DNA from: Chionis minor
Taxonomy: Eukaryota > Chordata > Aves > Charadriiformes > Chionididae
Direction of reading: 5' to 3'
Assembly (NCBI GenBank): GCA_013398295.1
Contig: VZSF01001512.1
Coordinates: 62,001 to 126,000 of the forward strand
DNA: 64,000 bases
The translations under genes were made by a program, and so were the position numbers. How positions within the stretch are numbered: the stretch's first letter is position 1; each line of letters begins with the position of its first letter. Of the stretch, positions 47,290-56,990 are shown one piece after another. The notes under the pieces are model-generated. The model searched no databases. It saw only the letters and a program-made list of their open reading frames with translations, and was not told where the DNA came from.

Positions 47290-48613
47290 ACATGAAGTCT
47301 GTACAAAACACGTGCTGTCCCTCAGCAGAGCCAATGCAAAGGTCATGTTGTGCCTCCAAAGGATTCCAACAGCTGCCAGCGTGGGGAACGGTGGACCTGG
47401 TCGTATCCCACCCAAGTCACAAGGGCCCAGGCTTCCTGGTGCAAGAGAGAGGATTTGTACTCCCACCGCCCCAGCCCGTGCGGCTTCATCCCCTCCCAGG
47501 CCCCCATCTGCCCAAGCTTGGCTGCAAGAAAACTAACGAAAATCCAGCTGTTCTCCTTCTTTATTTCAGCTGGCAGCCACACAGACAGACAGACATTTTG
47601 CCACTCTTCCAACCCAAACCACACTGGGCTGGTGAACAAGACTTAAGGTTTGTTAAAAAAAAAATAAAAATCTTAAACGAGATGGGCCAAATCTCCCTGC
47701 ACCTGGTATTCGCTAGAGATGGCCTTGTTAACCAAAGCAGAGGGACCGAGATTCCCTTGCTGAGTAGGCGACTGCTGAAGCAAAACCAAGCTCCCAGATG
47801 AGCTTACCCATCACGCTGCTGTGCATAGGCAAGCATTAGGAACATACCAAAATAAGGAGCAAATTTGAGTGTGGACTGGACCCAGTTCATCCGGCTGGAG
47901 GGGAAGACAGAAGCAGCATGTTGAAGATTTGATCTGTGGAGACAATTGCACTATAGGGACACCCTCCATGGGATCCTGCAAGTCTAGTACCTGGGTCTCC
48001 AAACTCCAGCTCACCTGATTTGCCCTCAAATTGCTCTTGTTCCAGTCCCCCTGAACTGATGTAGCGAGGTTCCTCGCCTCATTAAACAAGCCCTCTCCTC
48101 CTTAAGATGTCTGAGCAACATCTCTGTTTGGAAAACAGACTGCCCAGTCGTTTGTAAACTGAGGTCCTTTAACACAGAATGTTTTAACCAATTATAATAG
48201 CTGCAAATTTAATAGTAGAAAACAGGTCTCGACACAGTGCTGATCCAAGTCTTCTCCAACAGGGCATGGAGCGTGATGCTATACACGGATCACAGTCTGG
48301 GTCTGGTGAGCTCCCTGAGGAGAGCACACGCACCAAGCAGTGCCAAAGCTCGGCTGAGATCAGAGTTTTGCCTATTGGCTCATTTAATATGATTATGAAC
48401 TAAACTACATCAATACTAATTATTATGGAAAACTCCAATGATTTTGTAAGGAACTCTTCTGTGAAGAACTCTACTAAAATCCGGGCAGCTCTGGAAGGGA
48501 GCGCACAAGTTAGGAAAGCCCCAGCTGCCCTGTGGTGACACTCGCACACTCACCAAGTGCTCACGTGCCACTCCACACAAGCTGTAGAAGCAGCAGCCGA
48601 GTCAGATTTAATT
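47290..48613. other. Non-coding stretch, no gene seen
   Basis: A 169-codon frame at 47292-47801 (+) overlaps several other frames on both strands and has no known domain. The rest is unique AT-rich DNA. Confidence 0.55.
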
Positions 48614-48712
48614 ATCATAGACTGGTTTAGGTTGGAAGGGACCTTGCAGATCATGGAGTTCCAACCCCCCTGCCATAGGCAGGGACACCTCCCACTAGAC
48701 CAGGTTGCCCAA
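48614..48712 (-). mobile_element. CR1 LINE 3' end fragment cut at an ambiguous base
   Basis: On the plus strand 'atcatagactggtttaggtt' and 'ggaagggaccttgcagatca' lead into 'ccaacccccctgccataggc', 'agggacacctcccactagac' and 'caggttgccc', the reverse complement of the CR1 3' region. The element would normally continue with 'aaagccccatccaacctg', but it stops exactly at the N at 48713. The true 5' end of the copy may therefore be missing from the assembly. Confidence 0.92.
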
Positions 48713-48713
48713 N
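48713..48713. other. Ambiguous base (N) at CR1 edge
   Basis: A single N separates the CR1 body from unrelated sequence. It may be an assembly join or a collapsed gap rather than one uncalled base. Confidence 0.9.
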
Positions 48714-49867
48714 TGAATGACTCTGCCGTAAGAAGTGGCTTTTGCCCAGGATACCGCTAAACCCCTCTTACTTTCCAGTTAGCCAGCCGTGTCCAGGTTG
48801 GGTTACCCACCTTCCAAGGAAAATTGCCTTCCATGGCTTAGTGCATGTTTATCTCCAACACTCCGCGGATGCAATACCCGATCCAAAGGCAGACAGCCGG
48901 CACAAGCCCAGCCATCACTTAAACATCCGTCACCTTAAAAGGAGCAGCAGGATCTGCCAATATGCCCACTGTACTTACAACCGTCATTTCTCCCCAGCCG
49001 CCCAAAATAAACACTCCAGAATATTCAATCCAACGTGTTCAGCCTCGCTTTTTCTGCTGGATTATTGACCACGCTCAAACCTCAGTGTCAGCCACCGAGG
49101 GTGCAAGCCGATGGTATCCGGTGCAGCAGGCAGGGCCACGTCCTGTTTGCAGGGTGTCACCGAACAGCCGCTGAGCTGCGGCCACACACCAGGGAGGTTT
49201 GTGTTGTCTTTAACGACCAGAGAACAGAGACTGCTGTTTTCTCAACAGAGCGAGTGTTTAAATCAGCTTCTTTTATATGGATTAAACAATTATTGACACT
49301 GTCACAGAAAAGGGCTTTTGGGCTGTGTCTGCTACAGGAATAATAGAGTGAATGGATTTTTATTTCCCACCCCCCCGCCCCGAGCTCTCAGAATTTTTAG
49401 TAAATGCTGGTTATTAAAGGAGCCTAGAAAAACACCAGGGTGGGCGAAAAAGAAAAAGAAAAAAGGATTGTGCAATTAAAACTATGCCATTCCTAAATGT
49501 AGCCACAAATCAATGACTAGGGAAAGAAGAAACTTGCCATTTAAAGACAAACTGCTCCTATTTAGTTAAGCCTAGGAGCTTAAAGCAGCAATTGTCAACA
49601 AGAGAATAAGGAATATTACCCTTGAAAATACATACAAATTTTAATTACAGTTGGCATTTTTGAGACTGGTGCTGAGGATCGTCATCAGATGGAAAATCGC
49701 TGTCATCTTTCTACCCTTAGGGACACAAATGCTCAGTGGAAGTGACTGTAACTGTAACAGGCTCCAGCCTGCTCTGATATTGGCTTGGCAGTTGGGAAGC
49801 AAATCGTAACCTGTCATATTTAGATAACAAGCTACTGTCAATCGAGCAAGACCTCTCTCCATGACTC
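48714..49867. other. Non-coding stretch, no gene seen
   Basis: Unique-looking DNA between two CR1 pieces. Short overlapping frames at 48742-49343 (+) are not recognisable. A purine-rich tract lies at 49447-49466, and 49470-49640 is AT-rich. Confidence 0.55.
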
Positions 49868-50147
49868 TTCTCCCAAGTAACAAGTGATAGGACAACAGGA
49901 AATGGCCACAAGTTACACCAGGGGAGGTTTAGGAAGGATATTAGGAAGAATTTCTTCACCAAAAGGGTTGTCAAGCTCTGGACCAGGCTGCCCAGGGCAG
50001 TGGTGGAGTCGCCATCCCTGGAGGTGTTTCCCAGCCGGGCAGACGTGGTGCTGAGGGACACGGGGTAGGGATGGGTTGGGCAGTGCTGGGTTCATGGTAG
50101 GACTCAATGATCTTCAAGGTCTCTTCCAGCCTGGGTGATCCTATGAC
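49868..50147 (+). mobile_element. CR1 LINE 3' fragment (~280 bp)
   Basis: The longest CR1 3' piece in the window. 'cccaagtaacaagtgatagg' and 'acaacaggaaatggccacaa' lead into 'gatattaggaagaatttctt' and 'accaggctgcccagggcagt'. Next come 'ggtggagtcgccatccctgg' and 'aggtgtttcccagccgggca', and the 3' end 'tcttccagcctgggtgatcc' then 'tatga'. It is sense on the plus strand and, by eye, less decayed than the RT relic at 25.4 kb. It contains no coding frame of note; the small minus-strand frames over it are shadows. Confidence 0.93.
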
Positions 50148-52080
50148 ATGGCAGGGGATGGTAAAATCTTCCAGCTGTTAGCAGACTGGTCAAGTCTGAC
50201 CACGTGGGGTAAGAGACCCCCTTTGGCTCTGCTCCTCCACCCCCTCACCCCAGCCCTGGCAGCAGAAACCTCCACAGAGCCGGCCCTTTGCCCTCCAGAG
50301 ACGATGCTGCTGGGAAGTGGATATACCGCATGGAGAAGGGCCGGGTCCTGTGGTGGAAGAGGGCGGGTGCAGCAGTGCCACAGCCAAGGGAAGGGGACAT
50401 TATGGGGCAGCAGCCTGGCTCTGCCCCTCCTGCCCTTGCAAAGCTGCAGGGTGACATGGCCGGGGCTTCGCCTTCCCATTGGATACGTGAAGCTCACGCT
50501 CTGCATTTCCAACCATTTGATGACAAGGTTTTAGTGAGGAGAAACAAGCAGTTGTAACAGTTAAAACATCAGACCTACTTTCTAGAGATTATGCTTTTTG
50601 GGCACCTGTCTTCCAGGGCAAACACCAGCTCTCCATGGATTCATGGCCGGTGGCCCACCTTTGCCTTCTGAGGATACCTGCTCAGTCCAGAAGTTCCAAG
50701 CTGGGTCCTACCACAGCGCTTCCCACTGCTTCCCCACAGCAAGCCTCCCACCTAACACAGCCCTTACAGAGAATAAATATTTTTTTAGGCGACTGAAAAC
50801 AGCAATCAAAGTTCTGCCAACAAAGCCACGGCTGTGCTGCAGCACCCTACTTCAGAGACAGAGCTGGTAACAGCTCTCTGAACAGGGGTGTGATGGTAAA
50901 TGCAGAGCTCCAACGCTCACAAGCTGCTCTACGGACAGCAAAGACAGGCATCCGTGGATGAAGAGGCAGCCACACGACAGCGCAATTTCAAAATAGGCCC
51001 AAACTGCAGATTCCAGATACTGAAATAAGGCCCGAGATTCTCATCCTCTCCTTCTCTGCTCTTTCCAGCTCCCTGCAAGCTTGGAAGAGAGAAACACCAG
51101 GGAAAAATGGATCCCAACCTGGTGTTTTAAAAAGACAAAGCTGAAATTTCTCTGAGTTGACATACAAAACCGTCCACTGAGCCAGAGACTGGAAAATATC
51201 CAGTTTCTTCTCCAAAGAGGAGATGGGTCTGGAAGAGAAATTTCTTATTTCAGGCAGAAGGAGTGAAACAAAGCAGCAGCATCTCCCTTCATTTTAAAGC
51301 TAACACAAAAGAAGTGAGGGCCTTTGATACTGATAATAGAGTAAAAGAAGCATGTGCTGTCAGTGAGCTCATCCTTTTGACCCACAAGACAGCTTGCCTG
51401 CTTTTCCGCTCTGTCTCTGGGCAGCGTACCTGAGATCTAACACAAAGGAATTGTCAGTTCCTTGGGATTTTGACTAGAAATCCCAGTGCTGAGAGGGGAA
51501 AACTGCTGGGCTTTGATGTAGAGATTTTGGTAGCGTCTATGCCTTCCCATCTCAGAACACACTCTGATGTATTGTTGAGTAAGGTATTTGTTATCTTCTC
51601 AGAGAACATGCGTGTAACTTGGTAAATCTATTTCCCGACTGCCTTCTAAGACAGATAGTACAAGGGTTGGTTCGGAGGCATCAGTTTATCTGATAGAGGG
51701 AACAAGGCTGGAAACAAACGCAGAGACCTCCAAAGTGCTGGCATTACTTGTCTCTCTAATGTCCTCCTCTAGTTTCTTCCAGGTACGCTTTGCTAGAAAG
51801 CAACTTCCCTTCATGTAAACTAGACTGTAATTTCATTTTTATCTAACACACCAAGGCGTTTAGGAGACTGTCTCTCCTGGATCAGGAATATGTACTGGCA
51901 GCAGCGGGAATGGCATGTCTCCCTCCAGGGCCATCAGTACAGCCTGATCCATTCCCATATTGGGATGGACTTGTTCCCACCGTCAGCGTCCCAGCATGCT
52001 CCTGTCTAGGCATTACAGGATGAGGCTGGTTATTCTTCTGCCGACATTAAATTGCAATAGGTGTTTCTCAGCCTTTGCCA
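50148..52080. other. Non-coding stretch, no gene seen
   Basis: GC-rich at 50200-50480, where four overlapping frames of 65-128 codons lie on both strands, then AT-richer. No recognisable exon, repeat or RNA gene. Confidence 0.55.
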
Positions 52081-52112
52081 GGCTCTCCCCTTTGCTGTGC
52101 AAGGGGAGAGCC
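52081..52112. repeat. Near-perfect inverted repeat / hairpin
   Basis: 'ggctctcccctt' at 52081-52092 is the exact inverse complement of 'aaggggagagcc' at 52101-52112. Two more GC pairs are possible inside after a single-base bulge, leaving a 3-nt loop. As RNA from either strand this would make a stable 12-14 bp stem. No poly-T tract follows to suggest a Pol III terminator, and the total stem is shorter than a typical pre-miRNA. Confidence 0.9.
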
Positions 52113-53139
52113 ACACTTGACATTTCCTTCTGTAACCTCAGGAAGCTGAGCCTCTCTAAAGCTCTTTTGGGATGCTGCCATGAGCCTCTTAAGGGTATTA
52201 AGGCATCCTGGTTGCGCAGCATACGGAATGGCCGTACCAGCTGCAGTGGTAGGTCGCAGGTCCTTTCCCCGCTGCTACCACATTTCTGTACACGCCAGAG
52301 ACATCAGTAGCTTCTGCGATAACCTTTTACTGCTCTGCACCAAATGCCTGGGGGAAGACCAAACCTCAGGCATTTCTCTGTGACCGGGAAGGGTACCAAC
52401 ATACCTGGCCTGCTCCGGGGGTAACCAGCACACCTTCAGTGCCGGCCCCTTCTTTGTTGCTGGGGCCCTAACCTAATCCTTTTACCCAGGATTGCTGGGA
52501 GGCTGTAATTCCCTAGGTCATCCCTTTATCTCTTTTGAATTATCCTGGCAAGCCTCTAATCTTTTACAGTTTCTTTTTTTATTTCCCCGGATTTGATTTA
52601 CTAAGTTTCACCCACAGAGCTCCTCGTCAGCTGGCGTGAGGTTTTGCTGGGGTTTTCTTCTTGTTGTCCCTATGAAGTTTTAGAAACGCCTTTCTCTGTT
52701 CTGAAGCACTTTTGATATTTGTCTCATGCAGGCATCTGTACCTTGCCTTACCATGTAAGAATGATTTATAGATGAGCATCTAAGAACCATATATAGGTGA
52801 GAAGCCTAAGATATTTCACAAATGCTGATTAACAGTTTAACCACACAGGTATGTTTATAATTACATCCATTACACAAAAGGAGACTGAGGCCCTGGGAAA
52901 GCGTGACGCCCCCTTCTTGAAAGAGCAACTCACAGCCATCGCTCAGAAGCGATCGAAATGTCCTTTCCCAGGAAATTATATGGTCACCAGTGCCCACGAT
53001 TTGAACAATCCCCACTTGCAGCAGCCTGGGCTGCCCTCCCTGGCACGCCAGCACACCCAGACGCAACCAGCCTGGCCTTTCCAGGAGATAAGCGCCTCTT
53101 AGCAAGGTACAAAAAGAGCCCAGCGTGTTTAACATCTTG
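52113..53139. other. Non-coding stretch, no gene seen
   Basis: Unique-looking DNA with a weak MIR-like match near 52862-52913. Frames at 52806-53218 on both strands are not recognisable. Confidence 0.5.
52862..52913 (-). repeat. Possible MIR-like relic, antisense
   Basis: 'ccattacacaaaaggagact' followed by 'gaggccctgggaaagcgtga' resembles the antisense MIR body 'ccattttacagatgaggaaactgaggcacagag'. Similarity ends after about 50 bp. Confidence 0.4.
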
Positions 53140-53775
53140 CTGGATCAGCCTCATAATGCGTTTAAAACAATGGAAGAGGAAAGCCTGTGTTCCTTTCAGC
53201 ACAATCTGTGCCTTATAATCAAGTCTAAATGTTCACAACCCGCTCGGATCCTAATGAGGAGAATGACTTAAATGGCAGAATGTTCTGCTCTTTCTACAGG
53301 TTTACAAAAATGAAATTAAACATAGGCTTTCTATTACAAAACAATAGGCAAATTGAAGACCAATTATGCAAACCCATCAGAGAACCTGGTGAACTGTGGA
53401 GAATTTTGCATTTCTGAGGCGGAACGACTTTTTAGATGAAAAAACCCCCTCTACTCCAAGAAATTGAGAACATCTGTGCCATCAAAGAAAGAATGCAGTG
53501 AATAATTGGACAATCATAGACAGGCAGCCATTTGAATATGAAGCTGTTTGTAATGTCGCCGTGGAAGGGAAATTACAGAACGCTGGCGTTGCTTGGCTGT
53601 CAAACGCCTGCGCTTCTCCCTTTGTGCCTATTATGGCATGTTGTGTGCTCACTTTACAAGAGTCGGCGGGGTCGACAGCAGGGTCTCTCAGGTTATCTGC
53701 TTCCATTATTTTGCACATCAGACACATAATGAAAAAGGAGCCAGCAGAGAGGTCCTTGAGCATTTACTTCCTCCA
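53140..53775. promoter_or_regulatory. Conserved-element candidate
   Basis: Repeat-free segment with a uniform, AT-rich, motif-dense texture: 'cataatgcgtttaaaacaat', 'tttctattacaaaacaatag', 'gaagaccaattatgcaaac', 'ctttacaagagtcggcgggg'. It includes 65-104 codon frames that are not recognisable as protein. Appearance fits a vertebrate developmental enhancer, but conservation cannot be seen from one sequence. Confidence 0.25.
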
Positions 53776-54459
53776 GCATCCAAGTTTAAGTACACCTTTA
53801 ACCTCTCCCTGACAGGCAGCCCAACCTGCAACCGTCCCCCAGATGGCTGACATGCAGCGCAGAGCAAATATTCTCTCTCTCAGCTGACAAACTTCTCTGA
53901 CCTCTTGCCTCAAGCAATGATATTATCCTCGTTTCCAGCAGGCAAATCCCACACGGACACTCCTGAGGGGGAGAGGCGCTGAGCCACCTCGAAGCCTTGC
54001 AGACCCCCGACCCCCCAGCAGAAGCGGTGCACAGAAAACCCTTCATCGCACCAGGTGATGGCATCTACCCACGGGCCGGACAGCCCTGAAACCCAGGCAC
54101 AGGGGTGCAAGAGATTCGAGCAACACTTCAGGCCACGCTTCATTACCATCTGCAGCATCCAAAACTATTTGTCCCCAGGAAGAAGAGTCTGAACTGGGCA
54201 TATATTGTTTCCAGGAACACATACCTGCACCAGCTCCACGCCGCTCCTCAGCTCAACCCCTCTCGCAACACAAATCGCACTGCTGCGCACCATGGAACTG
54301 AAGTATTAGGGCAAATGTTGCAGGACACCTTCCAGGACAAAAAGGGGAAAATAAAAGCCATCGGCTTAGTTGTGATTTCATGGCTAGTTGCACAGATATT
54401 CACATGTTACTTTGCGCAGTCAGTCTAATAACCAGCTTTCAGAAGGACAGACAGTGTAA
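53776..54459. other. Non-coding stretch, no gene seen
   Basis: GC-moderate DNA between two conserved-looking segments. The 107-codon frame at 54105-54428 (+) has no known domain. Confidence 0.5.
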
Positions 54460-55030
54460 TGAATGGGTTGTAAAACACGCTCATAAAAACATTATAGCAT
54501 GTCTCAGAGCATTTGTTAGCTGTTTGTGATTTACTGGGCCCCCTGTTTTACATTTTCTTATAATTTGCACATTTCTTATGAAAAATAAGCATTCAATGTG
54601 CATGCAATTTATTTTAATTTCCCTCCCCCCCCTCACAAGATGCTAAAACTTTTACAGCCAGGCAAGAATGGCAATATTGTAGTCATGAGGTTCATTATAC
54701 AGTAATTAATACATGTTAAGTATCCTGTAAATATTACGTTATAATGGCTTTAAGTAAATACATACTGTACATTAGCAGTACCTATTAAGTCAGCGCCACT
54801 TAAAATGAAATGTGACTAATTAATCTGTTTAAAAAGTCTAATGTCAACTTGTATATTCTTTAAAAATTACACCACAGTGTTGCAAGCGTGAGCAACGAGT
54901 CAGTCAGCATTTAATTATGGAACTTTGACATTAATGGTTACTTTCCTGGCTTATTTAAGTGAATCGGACATATGGGCCAGCATCAAAGGAACGAGTGGGG
55001 TAGAAGGAAGGTTTCATTGTTACGAGAAGC
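54460..55030. promoter_or_regulatory. AT-rich, TAAT-dense conserved-element candidate
   Basis: About 570 bp of AT-rich, almost CpG-free DNA with no open frame of note. TAAT/ATTA cores are frequent: 'agtaattaat' at 54701-54710, 'gactaattaatc' near 54813-54824, 'ttaattatgg' at 54911-54920 and 'acattaatgg' near 54929. ATTA/TAAT pairs are typical homeodomain targets. Such long AT-rich, frame-free, non-repetitive blocks are often conserved enhancers near developmental genes; this is inference from composition. Confidence 0.3.
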
Positions 55031-55764
55031 TAAAAAGCCCGAATAATATATGCCATTATAGTTACTGTGAATGACTGCAAACTTCCATGTGGATTATTAC
55101 CGCAGCATCTCGTTGCAAAAGGCCCAGCCTGTCAGTGCCCCATAACCTGCTCCATGCGGACAATGCGGCCGCAGTAACGCTGCCGTTGGGAGGAACTGTT
55201 GGGACTCCACCGTGGTTTTGTCCGTTTTAGGCATTATATCACTTTATTAAGGGCTGGTGCCTGGCGCAGCCAGGCAGTAACAGAAGCGGAGGCTTTGTTC
55301 TCTTCTCAGCTAGAGGCTTAGCCACTGCTTTTGTCCTGCATAATGTTTTCCTTCCCTTCATGAAAGGCAGACCCTCACAAGACTATCAGCCTTTTAACAG
55401 TCACTCTCTACTGTCCTAAATACACAAAGGAAAAAAAAATAAAAAAAACNGAAACATGCTGAATGAGGAGCCCAGGAAAGGTCATCTCTTCTTTCACCTA
55501 TGCACCCAGCAAGAAGCGACAGCAGAAGGCAAATTCTTTTCCAAGACATCTTATATGTATTTATTTTCCATAGAAGTCCTTGTCTTAGGATGCAAGTGTC
55601 TAATGAATGCTTGTCAGATTAGACTTACTCATTTCCTGCTGGGTATGTCCAGGTGGCTACCTCCAGTTTTATAAATACAAAAAAATAAAATAAAATGCAG
55701 CTCTGTTGATTGTAGCCTCAGTCGTTACCAAGAGGTGGGCTGCACGCATTTCATAAACACACAC
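55031..55764. other. Non-coding stretch with one ambiguous base
   Basis: Unique DNA with an A-rich tract at about 55429-55449 ending in C then N (55450). A second A-rich tract lies at 55677-55695. No exon recognised. Confidence 0.5.
55450..55450. other. Ambiguous base (N) after poly-A tract
   Basis: A single N directly after an A-rich run and one C. It probably marks a homopolymer-related base-call or assembly uncertainty. Confidence 0.9.
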
Positions 55765-55832
55765 TAAGTCTGCTACAGAGCAAGGGATCAGACCCAGCTC
55801 TCCCAAGTCCCTTATCAACATCTGGAGCCCCA
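55765..55832 (-). repeat. MIR/CORE-SINE-like relic, antisense
   Basis: 'taagtctgctacagagcaag' followed by 'ggatcagacccagctctccc' and 'aagtccctta' matches the antisense SINE head 'agtctgtggcagagcagggaattgaacccagctctcccaagtccca'. The element lies on the minus strand. Only the head portion is recognisable. Confidence 0.62.
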
Positions 55833-56789
55833 AACACATTATTGCTCTCCACGTAACGTGACCAAAACAAAACTAAGTTAACCAAGTTCCATCACAAATG
55901 AAAGCAGTTTAAGAAGCTTGCCTCCCATTAATGGAAACTGTTAAAAAAGTCCTTCTTCCAGATATTCAGACATATCTCCAGCACCATGGATGCAAGGGCC
56001 CTTGGACTCTTTCCACTTTTCCATGGTCAGTTCCTTCAGGTTTTGCCATCAAACAAACCCTGAATAAGCTTTTCTCGGAAGACAAATCTCTCTAAACATG
56101 TACGTAGTCTGTTGCTGGAGATAACAGTTTTGGTAGTGCATTTTATGAGGTAACTACATCCTTCGAGGCTGGACCTTATGTCCTCCCTGGATGCCTGGGG
56201 AAGCACAGCCAGGACAGAACTCTGAATGCTGGGAGGCTTGCCAAGGTGATGGGGATAAATGACAAGAGCTCAGGAAAGGCCAAAAACGCATGTGTAAACA
56301 GAAAACTTTGGTCTAGAAGCTGTGGTCTGGCCAAGCAATGCTGAATGGGACCAAAGACAAGAAAGTGAGGTTTAAGATAGGTTTTCCTTCCCTTCCTCCT
56401 GAGGCCAGCAGCCACTGTCTGGTCTCTAGCCATCAGGGTGGTGTGAAACTATCCTAACTTATTTCCATCTGCTACAGCCCAAAGTGCCATTTGGCCAGCC
56501 GGGTATCATCCAGCCGTGCTACATTCTGGGCAAACCCTTTCCCCAGGCAGTTACCCATCAAAAGAGATCACTTCAGGTGTGAAGCAGAGCCACCAGTTTT
56601 CTGGCTGCCCTGCAGTGAAAAAGTGGCTGGGACAGCTTGGAAACCTGGGTCCTCAGTATTAGTGAAGCCCCTGAAATCTTGCATTTTATTTAATGCTTCC
56701 GCATTGGCCTTAGAAATAGGGAGAAGAAGGGCGTTCCGTGGCATGCTGGTGAATACAAGCGCATGGATAAGTAGCACACCAAAGAGGCA
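55833..56789. other. Non-coding stretch, no gene seen
   Basis: Unique-looking DNA. Frames at 56176-56433 (-) and 56491-56796 (+) have no recognisable domain. Confidence 0.5.
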
Positions 56790-56990
56790 GAGCTAGTGGC
56801 TGGAGGTGGGAGATTTGCATCCCATGATGGGATCTCCCATAGCTTTCTTCAAAGGTAAATCACTTAAAAATCCTGTGCCTCAGTCTCCCTACTGCTAAAT
56901 CACTATAATGTTTGGTTACCTCCTAAGACGTTGCTGGGCTTATCTAATTAACATTCACAAGGAATCCAGAGATAAAGCAGTTTCATAAGT
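56790..56990 (+). repeat. MIR/CORE-SINE-like relic, sense
   Basis: 'ggtaaatcacttaaaaatcc' then 'tgtgcctcagtctccctact' is the sense MIR body ('gcaagtcacttaacctctctgtgcctcagtttcc'). Next, 'ggttacctcctaagacgttg' and 'ctgggcttatctaattaaca' parallel 'acctacctcacagggttgttgtgaggattaaattaa'. The last part, 'gataaagcagtttcataagt', is a decayed tail. The head (56790-56845) is uncertain and contains a small palindrome ('gggagat' at 56807 to 'atctccc' at 56837, approximate). Full-length or nearly so. Confidence 0.68.

Noticed and set aside
47292..47801. Plus-strand 169-codon frame
   Set aside because: Several other frames overlap on both strands, the translation is biased and unrecognisable, and the frame begins inside the decayed end of a MIR-like relic.
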